From assembly GCF_009674605.1 (NCBI RefSeq), contig NZ_WKJO01000001.1, forward strand, positions 620,001 to 684,000: 64,000 bases of DNA. Reading direction: 5' to 3'. The stretch is from Haloferax litoreum (GTDB taxonomy: Archaea > Halobacteriota > Halobacteria > Halobacteriales > Haloferacaceae). Of this stretch, positions 1 through 8,372 are shown piece by piece (position 1 is the first letter of the stretch; the number at the start of each line of letters is the position of its first letter). A program made the translations under genes and the position numbers. The notes below the pieces were generated by a model. It ran no database searches. It worked only from the letters and a program-made list of their open reading frames with translations, and had not been told where the DNA came from.

Positions 1-161
1 TCTTTCTCGAATCCGGGCAGGTCGGCGACGACTTCGATGACGTCGTCGGACTCGACGACGTCGAGTGAGATGTCTTGGAATCGCGCGAGGCCAGAGTCCT
101 CGAAGGACCGGCCCATTCGGTCGAACAGGTCTTCAATCTCGTCGAATGGATTTCGTTGCAT
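1..161 (-). CDS. Hsp20/alpha-crystallin small heat shock protein, N-terminal part only
   Basis: The gene runs off the left edge, so only about the first 53 residues are present. It begins MQRNPFDEIEDLFDRMGRSF and continues into an acidic stretch that includes the segment EVVADLPGFEK, which matches the entry to the alpha-crystallin domain of archaeal Hsp20 chaperones. These are cytoplasmic oligomers that hold unfolding proteins. A TATA-like stretch on the minus strand near 190 is placed for a leaderless transcript starting at this ATG. The rest of the crystallin domain and the C-terminal I-x-I tail cannot be seen, so the family call rests on the N-terminal pattern. Confidence 0.8.
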   Translation of the reverse strand, partial: MQRNPFDEIEDLFDRMGRSFEDSGLARFQDISLDVVESDDVIEVVADLPGFEK

Positions 162-245
162 ACGTCTCACAGTTCGTCAGCGACGGCAATGAAAGATGTG
201 CCCGTCCTCACACGTTGGGAGTGAGGGCGCGTTCGGTATCGACCG

Positions 246-1052
246 TCAGTACAGGACGTGCCGTGTGTCGTACGACCCGAGGACGCGGACCCACCCGTTT
301 CGGGCGATACCTTCCACGTCGTCGAGTGCCCCTTGCATCCGTTCTTCGTAGAGTCCCGCGTCGGCGTCGATGTGGAAGAGGTAGTCACCGAGACGGTTCC
401 CACTCGGACGCGACTCGATGCGCGAGAGGTTGATGTCACGTTCGGCGAACGCTTCGAGCAGTTCGAGGAGGAGACCGGGGTAGTTCGCGTTCGGATAGAC
501 GACGAGTGACGTTTTTCCGCCGGCGTCCGAGCGTGCGGACTCGGGGGCGACGACGAGGAAGCGCGTGGCGTTCGAGGAACGGTCTTGGATGTCCTCGGCG
601 ATTATCTCTAAATCGTCACCCGCATTGTCCGGGTGCCCGATACCCGCCACAGACGGGTCGGCGCGGGCGCGTTCGACGCCGCGAGCGGTACTGGCAACCG
701 CTTCGAGCGTCACGTCGGGGTAGTTTTCGTCGAGGTACGTTCGACACTGGGCGAGTGCCTGCGAGTGACTGGCCACGATGTCGAAGTCGTCGCTCTGGGC
801 CAAGAGCGCGTGTCGAATCGGCGTGACAATCTCTTGGACGACGCTGACGTTCGAGTTGGCGACGGCGTCGAGACTCTCCGTGACGCTCCCTTCGATACTG
901 TTCTCGATGGGGACGACGCCACGTTCGAACGACCCGTCGGCGACGGCATCGACGATAGAGGTGACCGATTCTCGGAAGGCGACGTCGTCCGCGACGGCGC
1001 GGGCGGCGCGATGAGAGTAGGTGCCCGCCGGGCCGAGGGTGACTGCCTGCAT
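246..1052 (-). CDS. pheA: Prephenate dehydratase
   Basis: Converts prephenate to phenylpyruvate, the committed step to phenylalanine, in the cytoplasm. The product of 268 residues begins MQAVTLGPAGTYSH, the usual start of the periplasmic-binding-like catalytic domain, and carries the GVVPIENSIEGSV segment. After about residue 180 comes an ACT domain with an ESRP motif, the usual phenylalanine-binding regulatory site. The open frame extends 9 codons further upstream to 1079, but a TTTTGT element centred near 1080 fits a leaderless start at 1052, and homologues start with this sequence. It is a monofunctional enzyme with no chorismate mutase domain. hisH follows on the same strand. Confidence 0.95.
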   Translation of the reverse strand: MQAVTLGPAGTYSHRAARAVADDVAFRESVTSIVDAVADGSFERGVVPIENSIEGSVTESLDAVANSNVSVVQEIVTPIRHALLAQSDDFDIVASHSQALAQCRTYLDENYPDVTLEAVASTARGVERARADPSVAGIGHPDNAGDDLEIIAEDIQDRSSNATRFLVVAPESARSDAGGKTSLVVYPNANYPGLLLELLEAFAERDINLSRIESRPSGNRLGDYLFHIDADAGLYEERMQGALDDVEGIARNGWVRVLGSYDTRHVLY

Positions 1053-1134
1053 GACGCTCCCTTCACGCAGGGACGACAAAAGGGCGTCGGGGGTGGCAGA
1101 TTCGACCGATGGGCCACAGAGAAGCAGATGCGAC

Positions 1135-1794
1135 CTACCGGTCGGCGCAGAACTCGACGAAGTTTCGGAGGATAGTCAGTCCGGTCTCACCGGACTTCTC
1201 GGGGTGGAACTGGGTCCCGAAGACCGTTCCCTCCTCGTTGGCGACGACGGCCGGGAACTCCACGCCGTAGTCGGTAGTTGCGACGATAGCATCCTCGTCG
1301 TCCGGGTCGGCGTAGTAGGAGTGGACGAAGTAGGCGTACTCGCCGTCGACACCCTCGACGAGTGGGTGGTCACGCTGGACGTTCAGTTCGTTCCACCCCA
1401 TGTGCGGCACCTTCTGGCCCTCGTCGAAGCGGACGTTTCGTCCGGGGATGAAGTCGAGGCCCTCGACTTCGCCCTCGCCCGCGTGGTCTGCTTCTTCGGA
1501 CGAAGTGAGCAACATCTGCATCCCGAGACAGATACCGAATATCGGCGTCCCTGCGTCGGCGGCCTCTGCGAGCGGTTCGCGGAACGGCCCCGCGTTCTCC
1601 ATCCCTTCGGAGAAGGCACCGACACCGGGGAGGACGATTCCGTCTGCGTCTTCGAAGTCGGCCGGGTCGTCAGAGATGACGACGTTCGCACCCGCGCGTT
1701 CGAGGCCGCGCATGGCGCTCCGGAGGTTGCCGAGACCGTAGTCGACCATCACCACGTCGGCGAGCGTCTCCTCAGACGCCTGTGTCGTGCTCAT
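1135..1794 (-). CDS. hisH: Imidazole glycerol phosphate synthase glutaminase subunit
   Basis: Class I glutamine amidotransferase that supplies ammonia to HisF in histidine synthesis. The 219-residue product has the nucleophile elbow GICLGMQ (Cys89) and the FGTQFHPEKS segment carrying the catalytic His-Glu pair, plus the family signature LPGVGAF. About twelve residues precede the conserved VVMVDYGLGN start, which is common in halophiles. hisF is not in the window; the other his gene here is hisE, about 8 kb away, so the pathway is dispersed, as is usual in haloarchaea. Confidence 0.95.
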   Translation of the reverse strand: MSTTQASEETLADVVMVDYGLGNLRSAMRGLERAGANVVISDDPADFEDADGIVLPGVGAFSEGMENAGPFREPLAEAADAGTPIFGICLGMQMLLTSSEEADHAGEGEVEGLDFIPGRNVRFDEGQKVPHMGWNELNVQRDHPLVEGVDGEYAYFVHSYYADPDDEDAIVATTDYGVEFPAVVANEEGTVFGTQFHPEKSGETGLTILRNFVEFCADR

Positions 1795-1956
1795 ACTCTC
1801 TCTTCGAAGAGGGTGGGCAAGTGAGTTTCCGTCTCGGCGACCGTCGCGAAATTGGAGAATCGACAGACAGTTCTATGTTTTCTTCGGGAGACCGCAATAG
1901 AATATTGGATTTACGGATGGATACGTAGAAAAAATAGGAAGACTTAACCTCAATCT

Positions 1957-1971
1957 GTCTGAGTTTCAGAC
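1957..1971. promoter_or_regulatory. Inverted repeat in the phnD leader, possible operator
   Basis: The sequence GTCTGA GTT TCAGAC is a perfect 6+3+6 inverted repeat lying between a TATA-like GACTTAACC (about 1941-1949) and the phnD start codon at 1980. It sits where a bound repressor would block initiation. The A+T-rich stretch 1860-1950 just upstream forms the hisH-phnD divergent intergenic region. No second copy was noticed before the other genes inspected. Confidence 0.4.
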
Positions 1972-1979
1972 TGGAATAC

Positions 1980-2945
1980 ATGTCCTCTCGACGGAATTTC
2001 CTCAAAAAAGCCGGTGCTGCAGGGGCACTCGGCATGGCAGGCCTCAGTGGGTGTATCGGCAGCATCGGTGGCGGGTCGGACTCGGTGACGTTCCTCCTGA
2101 CACCATCGGAGTCGGACGTCGACATCAAACAGCAGTACCAACCGCTCTTCGAGTACCTCGAAAGTGAGGCGAGCGTCACGGTCGAATCAGAAGTCGCCGC
2201 TGACTACGCGGCAGTGTATCAGGCGTTCAAGTCAGGTCAGGCAGACCTCGCAGACTCGTCGCCGACCATCGCTATCCAGGGCGGTAACGAAGGCGTGACG
2301 GAAGTCATGGGCATCCGCGTCGCCTACGGCGCAGCGAAGTACTTCTCGCTCATGACGACGACGCCCGACAGCGGTATCGAAGAACTCGCCGACCTCGAAG
2401 GAGAGACAGTCGCCTTCGCGGACCGACTCTCGACGAGTGGGTCGCTCTTCCCCCTGTACATGCTGAAGCAGGCGGGTCTCGACACGGGTAACGCACCCGA
2501 CGGTGACCCGGTGGACTTCACGGGGCAGTGGTCCGACCACTCCACCGCACGCGAGACACTGGTCAACCGTGACGAAGTGATGGCCGCTGGGACCGGCGCG
2601 TTCTCCGTCGCCGCTCACGTCCCCGAAGACCAGTTCCCTCAACAGTTCCTCGACGTCTCCGCCGAGAACGACGGTGACCTCGGAACCGAAGACCCACAAC
2701 TCGACCTGCTCGCGGCGTCCGACCCGATTCCGCGCGCACCCATAATCGTCCGCTCGGAACTCGAATCGGGAATGAAGTCGTCGCTCACCGACGCCCTCAC
2801 GAGCGTCACACAGGACGACCTCATCAACGAGGACCTTGGCGACGACCAGCAACTCTGGTTCACCGGCGTCGAACCCGGCACGGTCGACGACTACGAACCG
2901 ATTCAGAACGTCATCGACACGCTGGGCATCTCGCTCGGGCAGTAG
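1980..2945 (+). CDS. phnD: Phosphate/phosphonate ABC transporter substrate-binding lipoprotein
   Basis: Extracellular binding protein of a phosphonate/phosphate-type importer. The N-terminus has a twin-arginine motif (SRRNFLKK), a short hydrophobic segment and a lipobox ending in Cys25 (LSGC), so it is predicted to be Tat-exported and lipid-anchored. The mature part fits the PhnD-like periplasmic-binding fold of about 300 residues, including a DSSPTIAIQGG stretch where the phosphoryl group is usually bound. It heads phnD-phnC-phnE, 85 bases before phnC. No C-P lyase genes are in the window, so the system may import phosphate, phosphite or phosphonate. Confidence 0.9.
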   Translation: MSSRRNFLKKAGAAGALGMAGLSGCIGSIGGGSDSVTFLLTPSESDVDIKQQYQPLFEYLESEASVTVESEVAADYAAVYQAFKSGQADLADSSPTIAIQGGNEGVTEVMGIRVAYGAAKYFSLMTTTPDSGIEELADLEGETVAFADRLSTSGSLFPLYMLKQAGLDTGNAPDGDPVDFTGQWSDHSTARETLVNRDEVMAAGTGAFSVAAHVPEDQFPQQFLDVSAENDGDLGTEDPQLDLLAASDPIPRAPIIVRSELESGMKSSLTDALTSVTQDDLINEDLGDDQQLWFTGVEPGTVDDYEPIQNVIDTLGISLGQ

Positions 2946-3030
2946 TCAACAGAACAGACATTCAATTGCAGTATTATTTTGGTGACTCCCCACCCACGAT
3001 GGGAGAACGCGGGAAGTCCGCCGACACACA

Positions 3031-3786
3031 ATGAGTACCATCGAAGTACGTAACCTCACGAAAGCGTTCGGCGACGTCCGAGCGTTGGACGACGTCTCCT
3101 TTACCATCGAAGACGGCGAGTTCGCCGTCCTCCTCGGACAATCTGGCGCAGGAAAGTCCACGCTCCTCCGTTGCCTGAACGGGATTACAAAGCCCACGTC
3201 GGGCGAAATCAGAATCGACGGTGAACCAGTTACTGGCCCGCGCGACGACGTTGCGATGATTTTCCAGCAACACTACGTCCTCGGGCAACTAAGCGCGTAC
3301 GGGAACGCGCTCACTGGTGCACTGAACCGCACTTCGTTCCTTCGCAGTCTCATCGGGTGGCACTCCCGTCCCGACAAACTGGAAGCGCTCAACGCACTGG
3401 AGACGGTTGGATTGCTGGACAAGGCCAACCAACGGACGCGGAACATGAGTGGTGGCCAACAACAACGCGTCGGCATCGCCCGCGCACTCGTCCAACAACC
3501 GAACCTCCTCCTCGCCGACGAACCCGTGGCCAGTCTCGACCCGGCGAGTGCCGAGACGGTGATGGGGTACATCCGAAGCGCCGCCAAAGAACGTGACCTC
3601 TCGACGCTGGCGAGTCTCCATCAGGTCAACCTCGCACGAGAGTTCGGCGAGCGATTCCTCGCTCTCCGTGACGGCGAACTCGTCTTCGACGGCTATCGCG
3701 AGGACCTGACAGTCGATATCATCGACCGAATCTACGGCGACGTACAGACACAGGACATCCGAGAAGGCACGGAGGCGCACGCATGA
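3031..3786 (+). CDS. phnC: Phosphonate/phosphate ABC transporter ATP-binding protein
   Basis: Cytoplasmic ATPase of the PhnCDE importer, 251 residues. Walker A is GQSGAGKST near residue 36, the ABC signature is MSGGQQQR near 143, and Walker B is followed by LLADEP. The Q-loop segment MIFQQHYVLGQLSAYGNAL is typical of PhnC. Its end overlaps the start of phnE by four bases (ATGA), pointing to translational coupling. An AT-rich tract at 2972-2978 gives a possible internal promoter, though co-transcription with phnD is likely. Confidence 0.93.
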   Translation: MSTIEVRNLTKAFGDVRALDDVSFTIEDGEFAVLLGQSGAGKSTLLRCLNGITKPTSGEIRIDGEPVTGPRDDVAMIFQQHYVLGQLSAYGNALTGALNRTSFLRSLIGWHSRPDKLEALNALETVGLLDKANQRTRNMSGGQQQRVGIARALVQQPNLLLADEPVASLDPASAETVMGYIRSAAKERDLSTLASLHQVNLAREFGERFLALRDGELVFDGYREDLTVDIIDRIYGDVQTQDIREGTEAHA

Positions 3787-4760
3787 GTGACCGAGACGCC
3801 GACTCCCCGGCGGTGCGACCCGACGGCGGAACAACGACAGGGAACCTCGAAGGTGCACTCAGCGACATCACGCTCACGAAGCGCATCAAGTGGGGGATGG
3901 CGTTCGTCCTCTCACTCGCCTTCGGATTCCTGTTCTTCCAAGCGCTCGCCGAAGTCGGGTTCTCGCTCGCCGAAATCGTCTACTACTGGCCGGAGTTTCA
4001 GGAGGCGCTCGGCGAGTTCTTCCCGCGCACGTCGCTCTTCGGTGTTCTGCCGTTCGTCGACGTCGGGTCGTACTGGCAGTTCATCCAGGAGCGCAACCTC
4101 TTCGGTGCGGCCATCGTCACGCTTGCGATGGGCTTTGCGGGGACGATTCTCGGCATCCCCGGCGCACTCCTCCTCGGCGTCCTCGGGTCCGAGCGCGTGA
4201 CGCCCTACCCGTTCAACTTCATCTTCCGCGGGACGATGAGCGTCATCCGCGCCATCCCGGCACTCGTCTGGGCGCTCATCTACATCCCGCTCGGCGGCGT
4301 CTCGCCGTTCACGGCGACGCTCGCCATCGGCACCGACACGATGGGGAACCTCGGCCGCCTGTTCACCGACGCACTCGAAGAAGTCGAAGACGGGCCAATC
4401 GAGGCCATCGAATCGACTGGCGCGAATCGCCGACAGACCGTCGTCTTCGGGATGCTCTCGCAGGTGTTCACGCCCTTCATCGCGTGGACGATGTACATCC
4501 TCGAAATCAACACCCGCATCGCCGTCACGATGGGCCTCATCGGCGGTGGCGGTATCGGCTACATCCTGCAGACCCAGCGGAGTCTGTTCAAGTACACGAA
4601 CATGATGGCGACGATTCTCGTCATCTTCCTCCTCGTCGTCTCCGTCGAGTTCGTGAGTCAGCGTGTCCGCTCGTACATCCGCGGCGAGGAAGAGGGACTG
4701 AGTTTCCTCAAACTCGTCGTGGAGTTCCCGCAACGGATGGCCCGTTCGCTCTGGGAGTAG
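3783..4760 (+). CDS. phnE: Phosphonate/phosphate ABC transporter permease
   Basis: Membrane channel of the importer, 325 residues. It has an N-terminal cytoplasmic segment of about 40 residues, a first membrane helix around residues 41-62, and the binding-protein-dependent transport core in the second half. The cytoplasmic coupling loop is visible in EEVEDGPIEAIESTGANRRQ, which matches the EAA loop contacting PhnC. The start overlaps the phnC stop. A single permease gene suggests it works as a homodimer. Confidence 0.92.
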   Translation: MSDRDADSPAVRPDGGTTTGNLEGALSDITLTKRIKWGMAFVLSLAFGFLFFQALAEVGFSLAEIVYYWPEFQEALGEFFPRTSLFGVLPFVDVGSYWQFIQERNLFGAAIVTLAMGFAGTILGIPGALLLGVLGSERVTPYPFNFIFRGTMSVIRAIPALVWALIYIPLGGVSPFTATLAIGTDTMGNLGRLFTDALEEVEDGPIEAIESTGANRRQTVVFGMLSQVFTPFIAWTMYILEINTRIAVTMGLIGGGGIGYILQTQRSLFKYTNMMATILVIFLLVVSVEFVSQRVRSYIRGEEEGLSFLKLVVEFPQRMARSLWE

Positions 4761-4832
4761 GTTCCCCACACTGCGGAACCCACCTCCGCTCCCGCGGTAC
4801 AGTTTTTGTCGGTGGGTCACGTTCCCGAGCGT

Positions 4833-5579
4833 ATGTCGTGGTCACCTCGTTCCGTCTCGTCTCCCTTCGCCCTCGCAGCGTTGGTGGCCGCGAACGCCGT
4901 CCCACTCGTCGGCGTGGTGTGGTTCGACTGGAGCCTCAAGGCGCTCTTGGTCGCGTATTGGCTCGAAAGCGGCGTCGTCGGACTGCTGAACGTCCCGAAG
5001 ATTCTGGCGGCCAGTGGGTCCGGTGACGGCGGGGCGACGATAACCGCGAGCATCAACGGCCAACAGGTCGACCTCTCGCCGCCCGAGGAACCCAGAGACG
5101 AGTTTCACGTCTACGCCTCGAACGTCCCCATCGCGGGCTTCTTCGCCATGCACTACGGCATCTTCTGGGTCGTCCACGGCGTGTTCGTCTGGACGTTCGA
5201 CGCTTTCGCCGTCGGCGACGTTGGCGGCGTTCCCCTCCTCCCCGTCGGCATCGCCGCGGGCGCGACGCTCCTCAGTCACGGTGGGTCGTTCGTCGTCAAC
5301 TTCGTTGGACGGGAGGAGTACCGAACAATCTCCCCCGGAAAACAGATGTCCGAACCGTATCGTCGGGTCATCGTCCTTCACCTGACGATTATCCTCGGCG
5401 CGTTCCTCGTCGCCTCCTCGGGCGCGCCCGCGGCGGCCCTCGTCGTCATGGTCGTCGTCAAGACGGTGCTGGACGTGGCCGCACACCTCAGAGAGCACGC
5501 ACGGGCAACACAGCGAGCGAAGAAGAGAGAGCGAGACGAGACACCACCCGAACTGGACGCGCGAGACGTGTCTACCTGA
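4833..5579 (+). CDS. DUF6498-type haloarchaeal membrane protein
   Basis: Predicted integral membrane protein of 248 residues with hydrophobic segments near the N-terminus (ALAALVAANAVPLVGVVW), around residue 110 (IAGFFAMHYGIFWVVHGVF), around 145-160 and near 195-220. The C-terminus is a charged cytoplasmic tail. The pattern resembles the DUF6498 family, whose function is unknown. The ATG at 4833 is preferred over an upstream start at 4806 because AGTTTTTGT at 4801-4809 fits a TATA box for a leaderless mRNA. It sits alone between phnE and the convergent uracil-DNA glycosylase gene. Confidence 0.7.
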   Translation: MSWSPRSVSSPFALAALVAANAVPLVGVVWFDWSLKALLVAYWLESGVVGLLNVPKILAASGSGDGGATITASINGQQVDLSPPEEPRDEFHVYASNVPIAGFFAMHYGIFWVVHGVFVWTFDAFAVGDVGGVPLLPVGIAAGATLLSHGGSFVVNFVGREEYRTISPGKQMSEPYRRVIVLHLTIILGAFLVASSGAPAAALVVMVVVKTVLDVAAHLREHARATQRAKKRERDETPPELDARDVST

Positions 5580-5591
5580 GGACAGACACCC

Positions 5592-6188
5592 TCAGAAGTC
5601 GCCGAGACTCGCTTGCCCCTCGGACGAATCCGCGAGGCCGGAGAGGTCGGCGGCCCGGGCGATGGTCTCGAAGAACCCCTCGCGTTGACTCCGGTCGTAG
5701 AGCGTCGCGGCGGGGTGGACGGAGAGGAGCACGCGGTACGAGTCGTCGCCGAGGCGGGCGTCGACGACGGACCCTGCCTCGTTCGTGATGGCGACACTCC
5801 GGTCGAGGAGGTGCTGTGACGGAACCTTTCCGAGCGTGACGACGAGTTCGGGGGCGACGAGTTCGAACTCGCTGGCGAGGTAGCCCTTGCAGTTGGCCAG
5901 TTCCTCCGTCGTCGGGTCGCGGTTGTCCGGCGGGCGACAGCGGACGCAGTTAGTGATGCGAACGTCGGCGCGGGCGAGTCCTGCTTCGCGGAGTGCGTCG
6001 TCGAGGACGGACCCGGAGCGTCCCACGAACGGTTCACCGCCTTCGTCTTCTTTCGCACCGGGTGCCTCGCCGAGGAAGAGCAGGTCGGCGTCGTCGGGGC
6101 CGACCCCGTTGACGATGCGACTCCGTGACTCGACGAGTTCGGGGCACTGCTCGCAGTCGGTCACGCAGAGGCCCTCCATGTGTTCCAT
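5592..6188 (-). CDS. Family 4 uracil-DNA glycosylase with C-terminal PIP-box-like tail
   Basis: Removes uracil from DNA, starting base-excision repair. The 198-residue protein has the family 4 active-site motif GEAPG (40-44) and the second motif HPAA (158-161). Four cysteines at 12, 15, 84 and 100 match the [4Fe-4S] ligand spacing of this family. The last seven residues, QASLGDF, fit the Q-x-x-hydrophobic-x-x-aromatic pattern of a PCNA-interacting peptide. A TTAA element at about 6212-6217 supports a leaderless start at 6188. It is convergent with the DUF6498 gene; DUF99 lies upstream on the same strand. Confidence 0.93.
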   Translation of the reverse strand: MEHMEGLCVTDCEQCPELVESRSRIVNGVGPDDADLLFLGEAPGAKEDEGGEPFVGRSGSVLDDALREAGLARADVRITNCVRCRPPDNRDPTTEELANCKGYLASEFELVAPELVVTLGKVPSQHLLDRSVAITNEAGSVVDARLGDDSYRVLLSVHPAATLYDRSQREGFFETIARAADLSGLADSSEGQASLGDF

Positions 6189-6212
6189 ACCCGCTTCGAG
6201 GAGGGCAACGGC

Positions 6213-6869
6213 TTAATTCCCAACGAACTGCCGCGCCGCACGGGCGGCCATCCGGGCCACGCGGAGTGGTTCTGGTCGGCCACCGGTCGGCGTGAACGCG
6301 CGGAGTACCCGAACCGCCTCGTCGTCGTCGCACCCGGCGGCACGGACGAAGACTCGTTCACCGTTCACCTCGACGGCACGACGGGGTGGGGCGTCGCGAT
6401 AGATTTCGAGACGGCGGGCGTGTTCGTCGCCAGCGAAGTGTTCGGAGAGTGCTGGTTCGAGGCCCTCGCTCTCCTCGAACGAGACGGAGAGTACCGGTCG
6501 GTCGAGGGTAGACGCGAGGCGGTCGATGTCGACGAGGTTGAACCACGCTGGAGCGATACCCGAGACGAGCACGTAGCGAACGTCTTCGCGGCCGAGCGAT
6601 TGGGACAGCGAGGCGATAGCGTCGGTGGCGTCGTCACCGCCGACGGTACACGTCTCGAACGCGAGTCCATCGACGACACGGTCCGCACGGACGACAGCGC
6701 CGCAGAGGACGCTCTCCGCGTGACCGTCGGGCGTCGCTGTCGTATCGGCGTCGCTGTCCGGAGACGGGACTGCCGAAGAATGTCGTGAGTCAGTGTGGTC
6801 CGCTGTGGGCGCGCGCGCTGTCCCGGAGTACGACTCCGCAATCCCGAGCGCGCGGGTCCCTGTCTTCAC
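6213..6869 (-). CDS. DUF99 (UPF0215) family protein
   Basis: 218 residues beginning with GTG (MKTGTRALGIAESY). The ALGIAES start and the LVSGIAPAWFNLVDI segment match DUF99, an archaeal family related in fold to endonuclease V and sometimes called endonuclease dU. A disordered, Ser/Thr/Asp-rich insert occupies residues 15-50, probably a halophile-specific addition. The GTG overlaps the stop codon of the small gene upstream (GTGA), so the two are likely translationally coupled. It lies 24 bases before the uracil-DNA glycosylase start, which fits a DNA-repair role, but biochemical function is not shown here. Confidence 0.82.
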   Translation of the reverse strand: MKTGTRALGIAESYSGTARAPTADHTDSRHSSAVPSPDSDADTTATPDGHAESVLCGAVVRADRVVDGLAFETCTVGGDDATDAIASLSQSLGREDVRYVLVSGIAPAWFNLVDIDRLASTLDRPVLSVSFEESEGLEPALSEHFAGDEHARRLEIYRDAPPRRAVEVNGERVFVRAAGCDDDEAVRVLRAFTPTGGRPEPLRVARMAARAARQFVGN

Positions 6870-7036
6870 TCTTCTTTGATTTCCTGCAGGCGGTCGAGTA
6901 ACTCGTCGTTCGACGCGCCAATCTCGAAGTCGACTTTGCCTTCGTGGTTCTCTTTGCTCGTCTCTACACCGTCTTCTTCGTCGAAATCGACGTTCTGGTC
7001 GCCCTGCTCAGACTCGTCGTAGCTCCCGAATCCCAT
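6866..7036 (-). CDS. Small acidic haloarchaeal protein (DUF5786-like)
   Basis: 56 residues starting MGFGSYDESEQGDQNVDF and ending in a short predicted helix, NDELLDRLQEIKEE. It is highly acidic with no membrane segment or cysteine. Similar 55-60 residue proteins with the MGFGSYDESEQ start are widespread in haloarchaea as DUF5786, function unknown. A TTTTTC element at about 7063-7068 gives a leaderless start. The stop overlaps the GTG start of DUF99 by four bases, so this is the first gene of a two-gene operon, possibly extending into the glycosylase gene. Confidence 0.85.
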   Translation of the reverse strand: MGFGSYDESEQGDQNVDFDEEDGVETSKENHEGKVDFEIGASNDELLDRLQEIKEE

Positions 7037-7208
7037 ACAGTCTCATATAGACGACCGACACTGAAAAATGGTTTGCCGCACGAATCCCGGTGTTTTTGGG
7101 CCGCTTTTCCGGCGACACCGTCGTTCTCGAACCAGAGCGCTCCAGTTCACGGCGGAGCAATGGGCCTGTGCCCACCGACTTTTTTCGTTCGGGCACGTAC
7201 ACGGTCGT

Positions 7209-7835
7209 ATGGAAGTCATCCCAGTCACCGCCGACGCCGACGTCTTCACCTGTAACGCCTATCTCGTCCTCGGCGACCGGACGGTGCTCGTCGACGCCGG
7301 GACGATGACCGGCGTCGAAGACGTGGTCGCAGAACACACAGACCACCTCGACGCCGTCGTGGTCACCCACCAACACTCGGACCACGTCGGCGAGTTGGAC
7401 GCCGTCGTGGACCGATTCGACCCGGACGTATACGCCTACGCAGACCACCCGCTTCGGACCCACGAACTCGAAGACGGCGACGAAGTCGTACTGGGTGACG
7501 AGTCGTTCGAAGTGGTCTACACACCGGGCCACGCCGACGACCACGTCTCGCTCGTGAGCGGCCGGTTACTGTTCTCCGGTGACGTGGTCGTGTACAACGA
7601 CGGCGCGTTCGACGACGGGAGTTTCGGCCGCACCGACCTTCCGGGGCAGTCGCGCGAACGCCTCATCGCCAGTCTGCAAACGCTCCACGACAGGTTGTCT
7701 GAGACGGTCGCGGCGATGTACGCTGGTCACGGTGACGTGTTCGAAAACGAGACTGGCGGCGACACCGTCCGCGACGTGGTCGCCCGCGCCCTCGAACGTG
7801 CCGAACGCCGGGAACCGAAGTACCCGGAGGAGTGA
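7209..7835 (+). CDS. Metallo-beta-lactamase-fold hydrolase
   Basis: 208 residues with the binuclear-metal motif THQHSDH (His54, His56, Asp58, His59), the later TPGHADDHVS histidine, and SGDVVV aspartate. The layout is that of glyoxalase II-like hydrolases that cleave thioesters or other small substrates; the actual substrate cannot be read from sequence. The start at 7209 is chosen because homologues begin here and a run of seven T at 7179-7185 lies about 27 bases before it; the open frame continues upstream without support. One base separates its stop from the next ATG, so the two form an operon. Confidence 0.88.
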   Translation: MEVIPVTADADVFTCNAYLVLGDRTVLVDAGTMTGVEDVVAEHTDHLDAVVVTHQHSDHVGELDAVVDRFDPDVYAYADHPLRTHELEDGDEVVLGDESFEVVYTPGHADDHVSLVSGRLLFSGDVVVYNDGAFDDGSFGRTDLPGQSRERLIASLQTLHDRLSETVAAMYAGHGDVFENETGGDTVRDVVARALERAERREPKYPEE

Positions 7836-7836
7836 G

Positions 7837-8208
7837 ATGGCTGCACCGACTGACCGTCCAGAACTGACGCGCCTCCACTATCTGGGTATCGTCCTCGCGG
7901 CTATCACCGGGGTCATCCACCTCGTCCTCGGCGCGGGCGCACTCGCGTCGAACCTCGCCGACCCACTCGGACTCGCCTTCGTCGGGGCGGCAGCAGGGTT
8001 CGCGGGGGGTATCGTCGCAGTCCTCCGTGGAGATAGACAGACACGCTCCCGGGCGATTCTCTTCGGGATTCCGTTCACCGCCGGGCAAATCGTCCTCTAC
8101 GTGGCTTTCAACTGGCCGGACGTCTTCGGCGTCGGTGGCGTCGTCGACAAAATCGCCCAGATAGCACTGGTCGCGGTGCTCGTCGTGCTGTACCGTCGAG
8201 AATCGTAG
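7837..8208 (+). CDS. Four-helix haloarchaeal membrane protein (DUF7475-like)
   Basis: 123 residues with four hydrophobic segments (about 13-33, 45-63, 72-90 and 98-118) and short polar loops, ending in LYRRES. Such proteins are common beside MBL-fold hydrolases in haloarchaea and are named DUF7475; no function is known to me. It starts one base after the hydrolase stop codon and is probably translated from the same mRNA. The neighbouring eL40 gene is convergent, 17 bases away. Confidence 0.75.
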   Translation: MAAPTDRPELTRLHYLGIVLAAITGVIHLVLGAGALASNLADPLGLAFVGAAAGFAGGIVAVLRGDRQTRSRAILFGIPFTAGQIVLYVAFNWPDVFGVGGVVDKIAQIALVAVLVVLYRRES

Positions 8209-8225
8209 AAGAAAGACGAGCGGTC

Positions 8226-8372
8226 TTACGCAGCGCGGCGCTCTTTCGACTTCGGACGGAGGTGTTTGTAACCGCACTTGCGGCACCGCTTCGCTTTCTT
8301 CGGGTTTCGCGCGTTGCAGCGCATGCAAATCTGCTTTTCGAGCGTCCGCTTCGTCGCAGCGTCACTAGCCAT
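8226..8372 (-). CDS. rpl40e: Ribosomal protein eL40
   Basis: 48-residue large-subunit protein, [20 protein letters not shown] and on, with a C2-C2 zinc ribbon (CMRC ... CRKC) and a basic tail [13 protein letters not shown]. In eukaryotes this protein is made fused to ubiquitin; here it stands alone as in other archaea. The high lysine/arginine content contrasts with the acidic neighbours, as expected for an rRNA-binding protein. GTTATAC near 8393-8399 supports the leaderless ATG at 8372 rather than the further open-frame extension to 8417. Confidence 0.95.
   Translation of the reverse strand: MASDAATKRTLEKQICMRCNARNPKKAKRCRKCGYKHLRPKSKERRAA

Noticed and set aside
1980-4760. A full phosphonate-degradation locus
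   Set aside because: Only the importer genes phnD, phnC and phnE are present; no C-P lyase or phosphonatase gene lies nearby.
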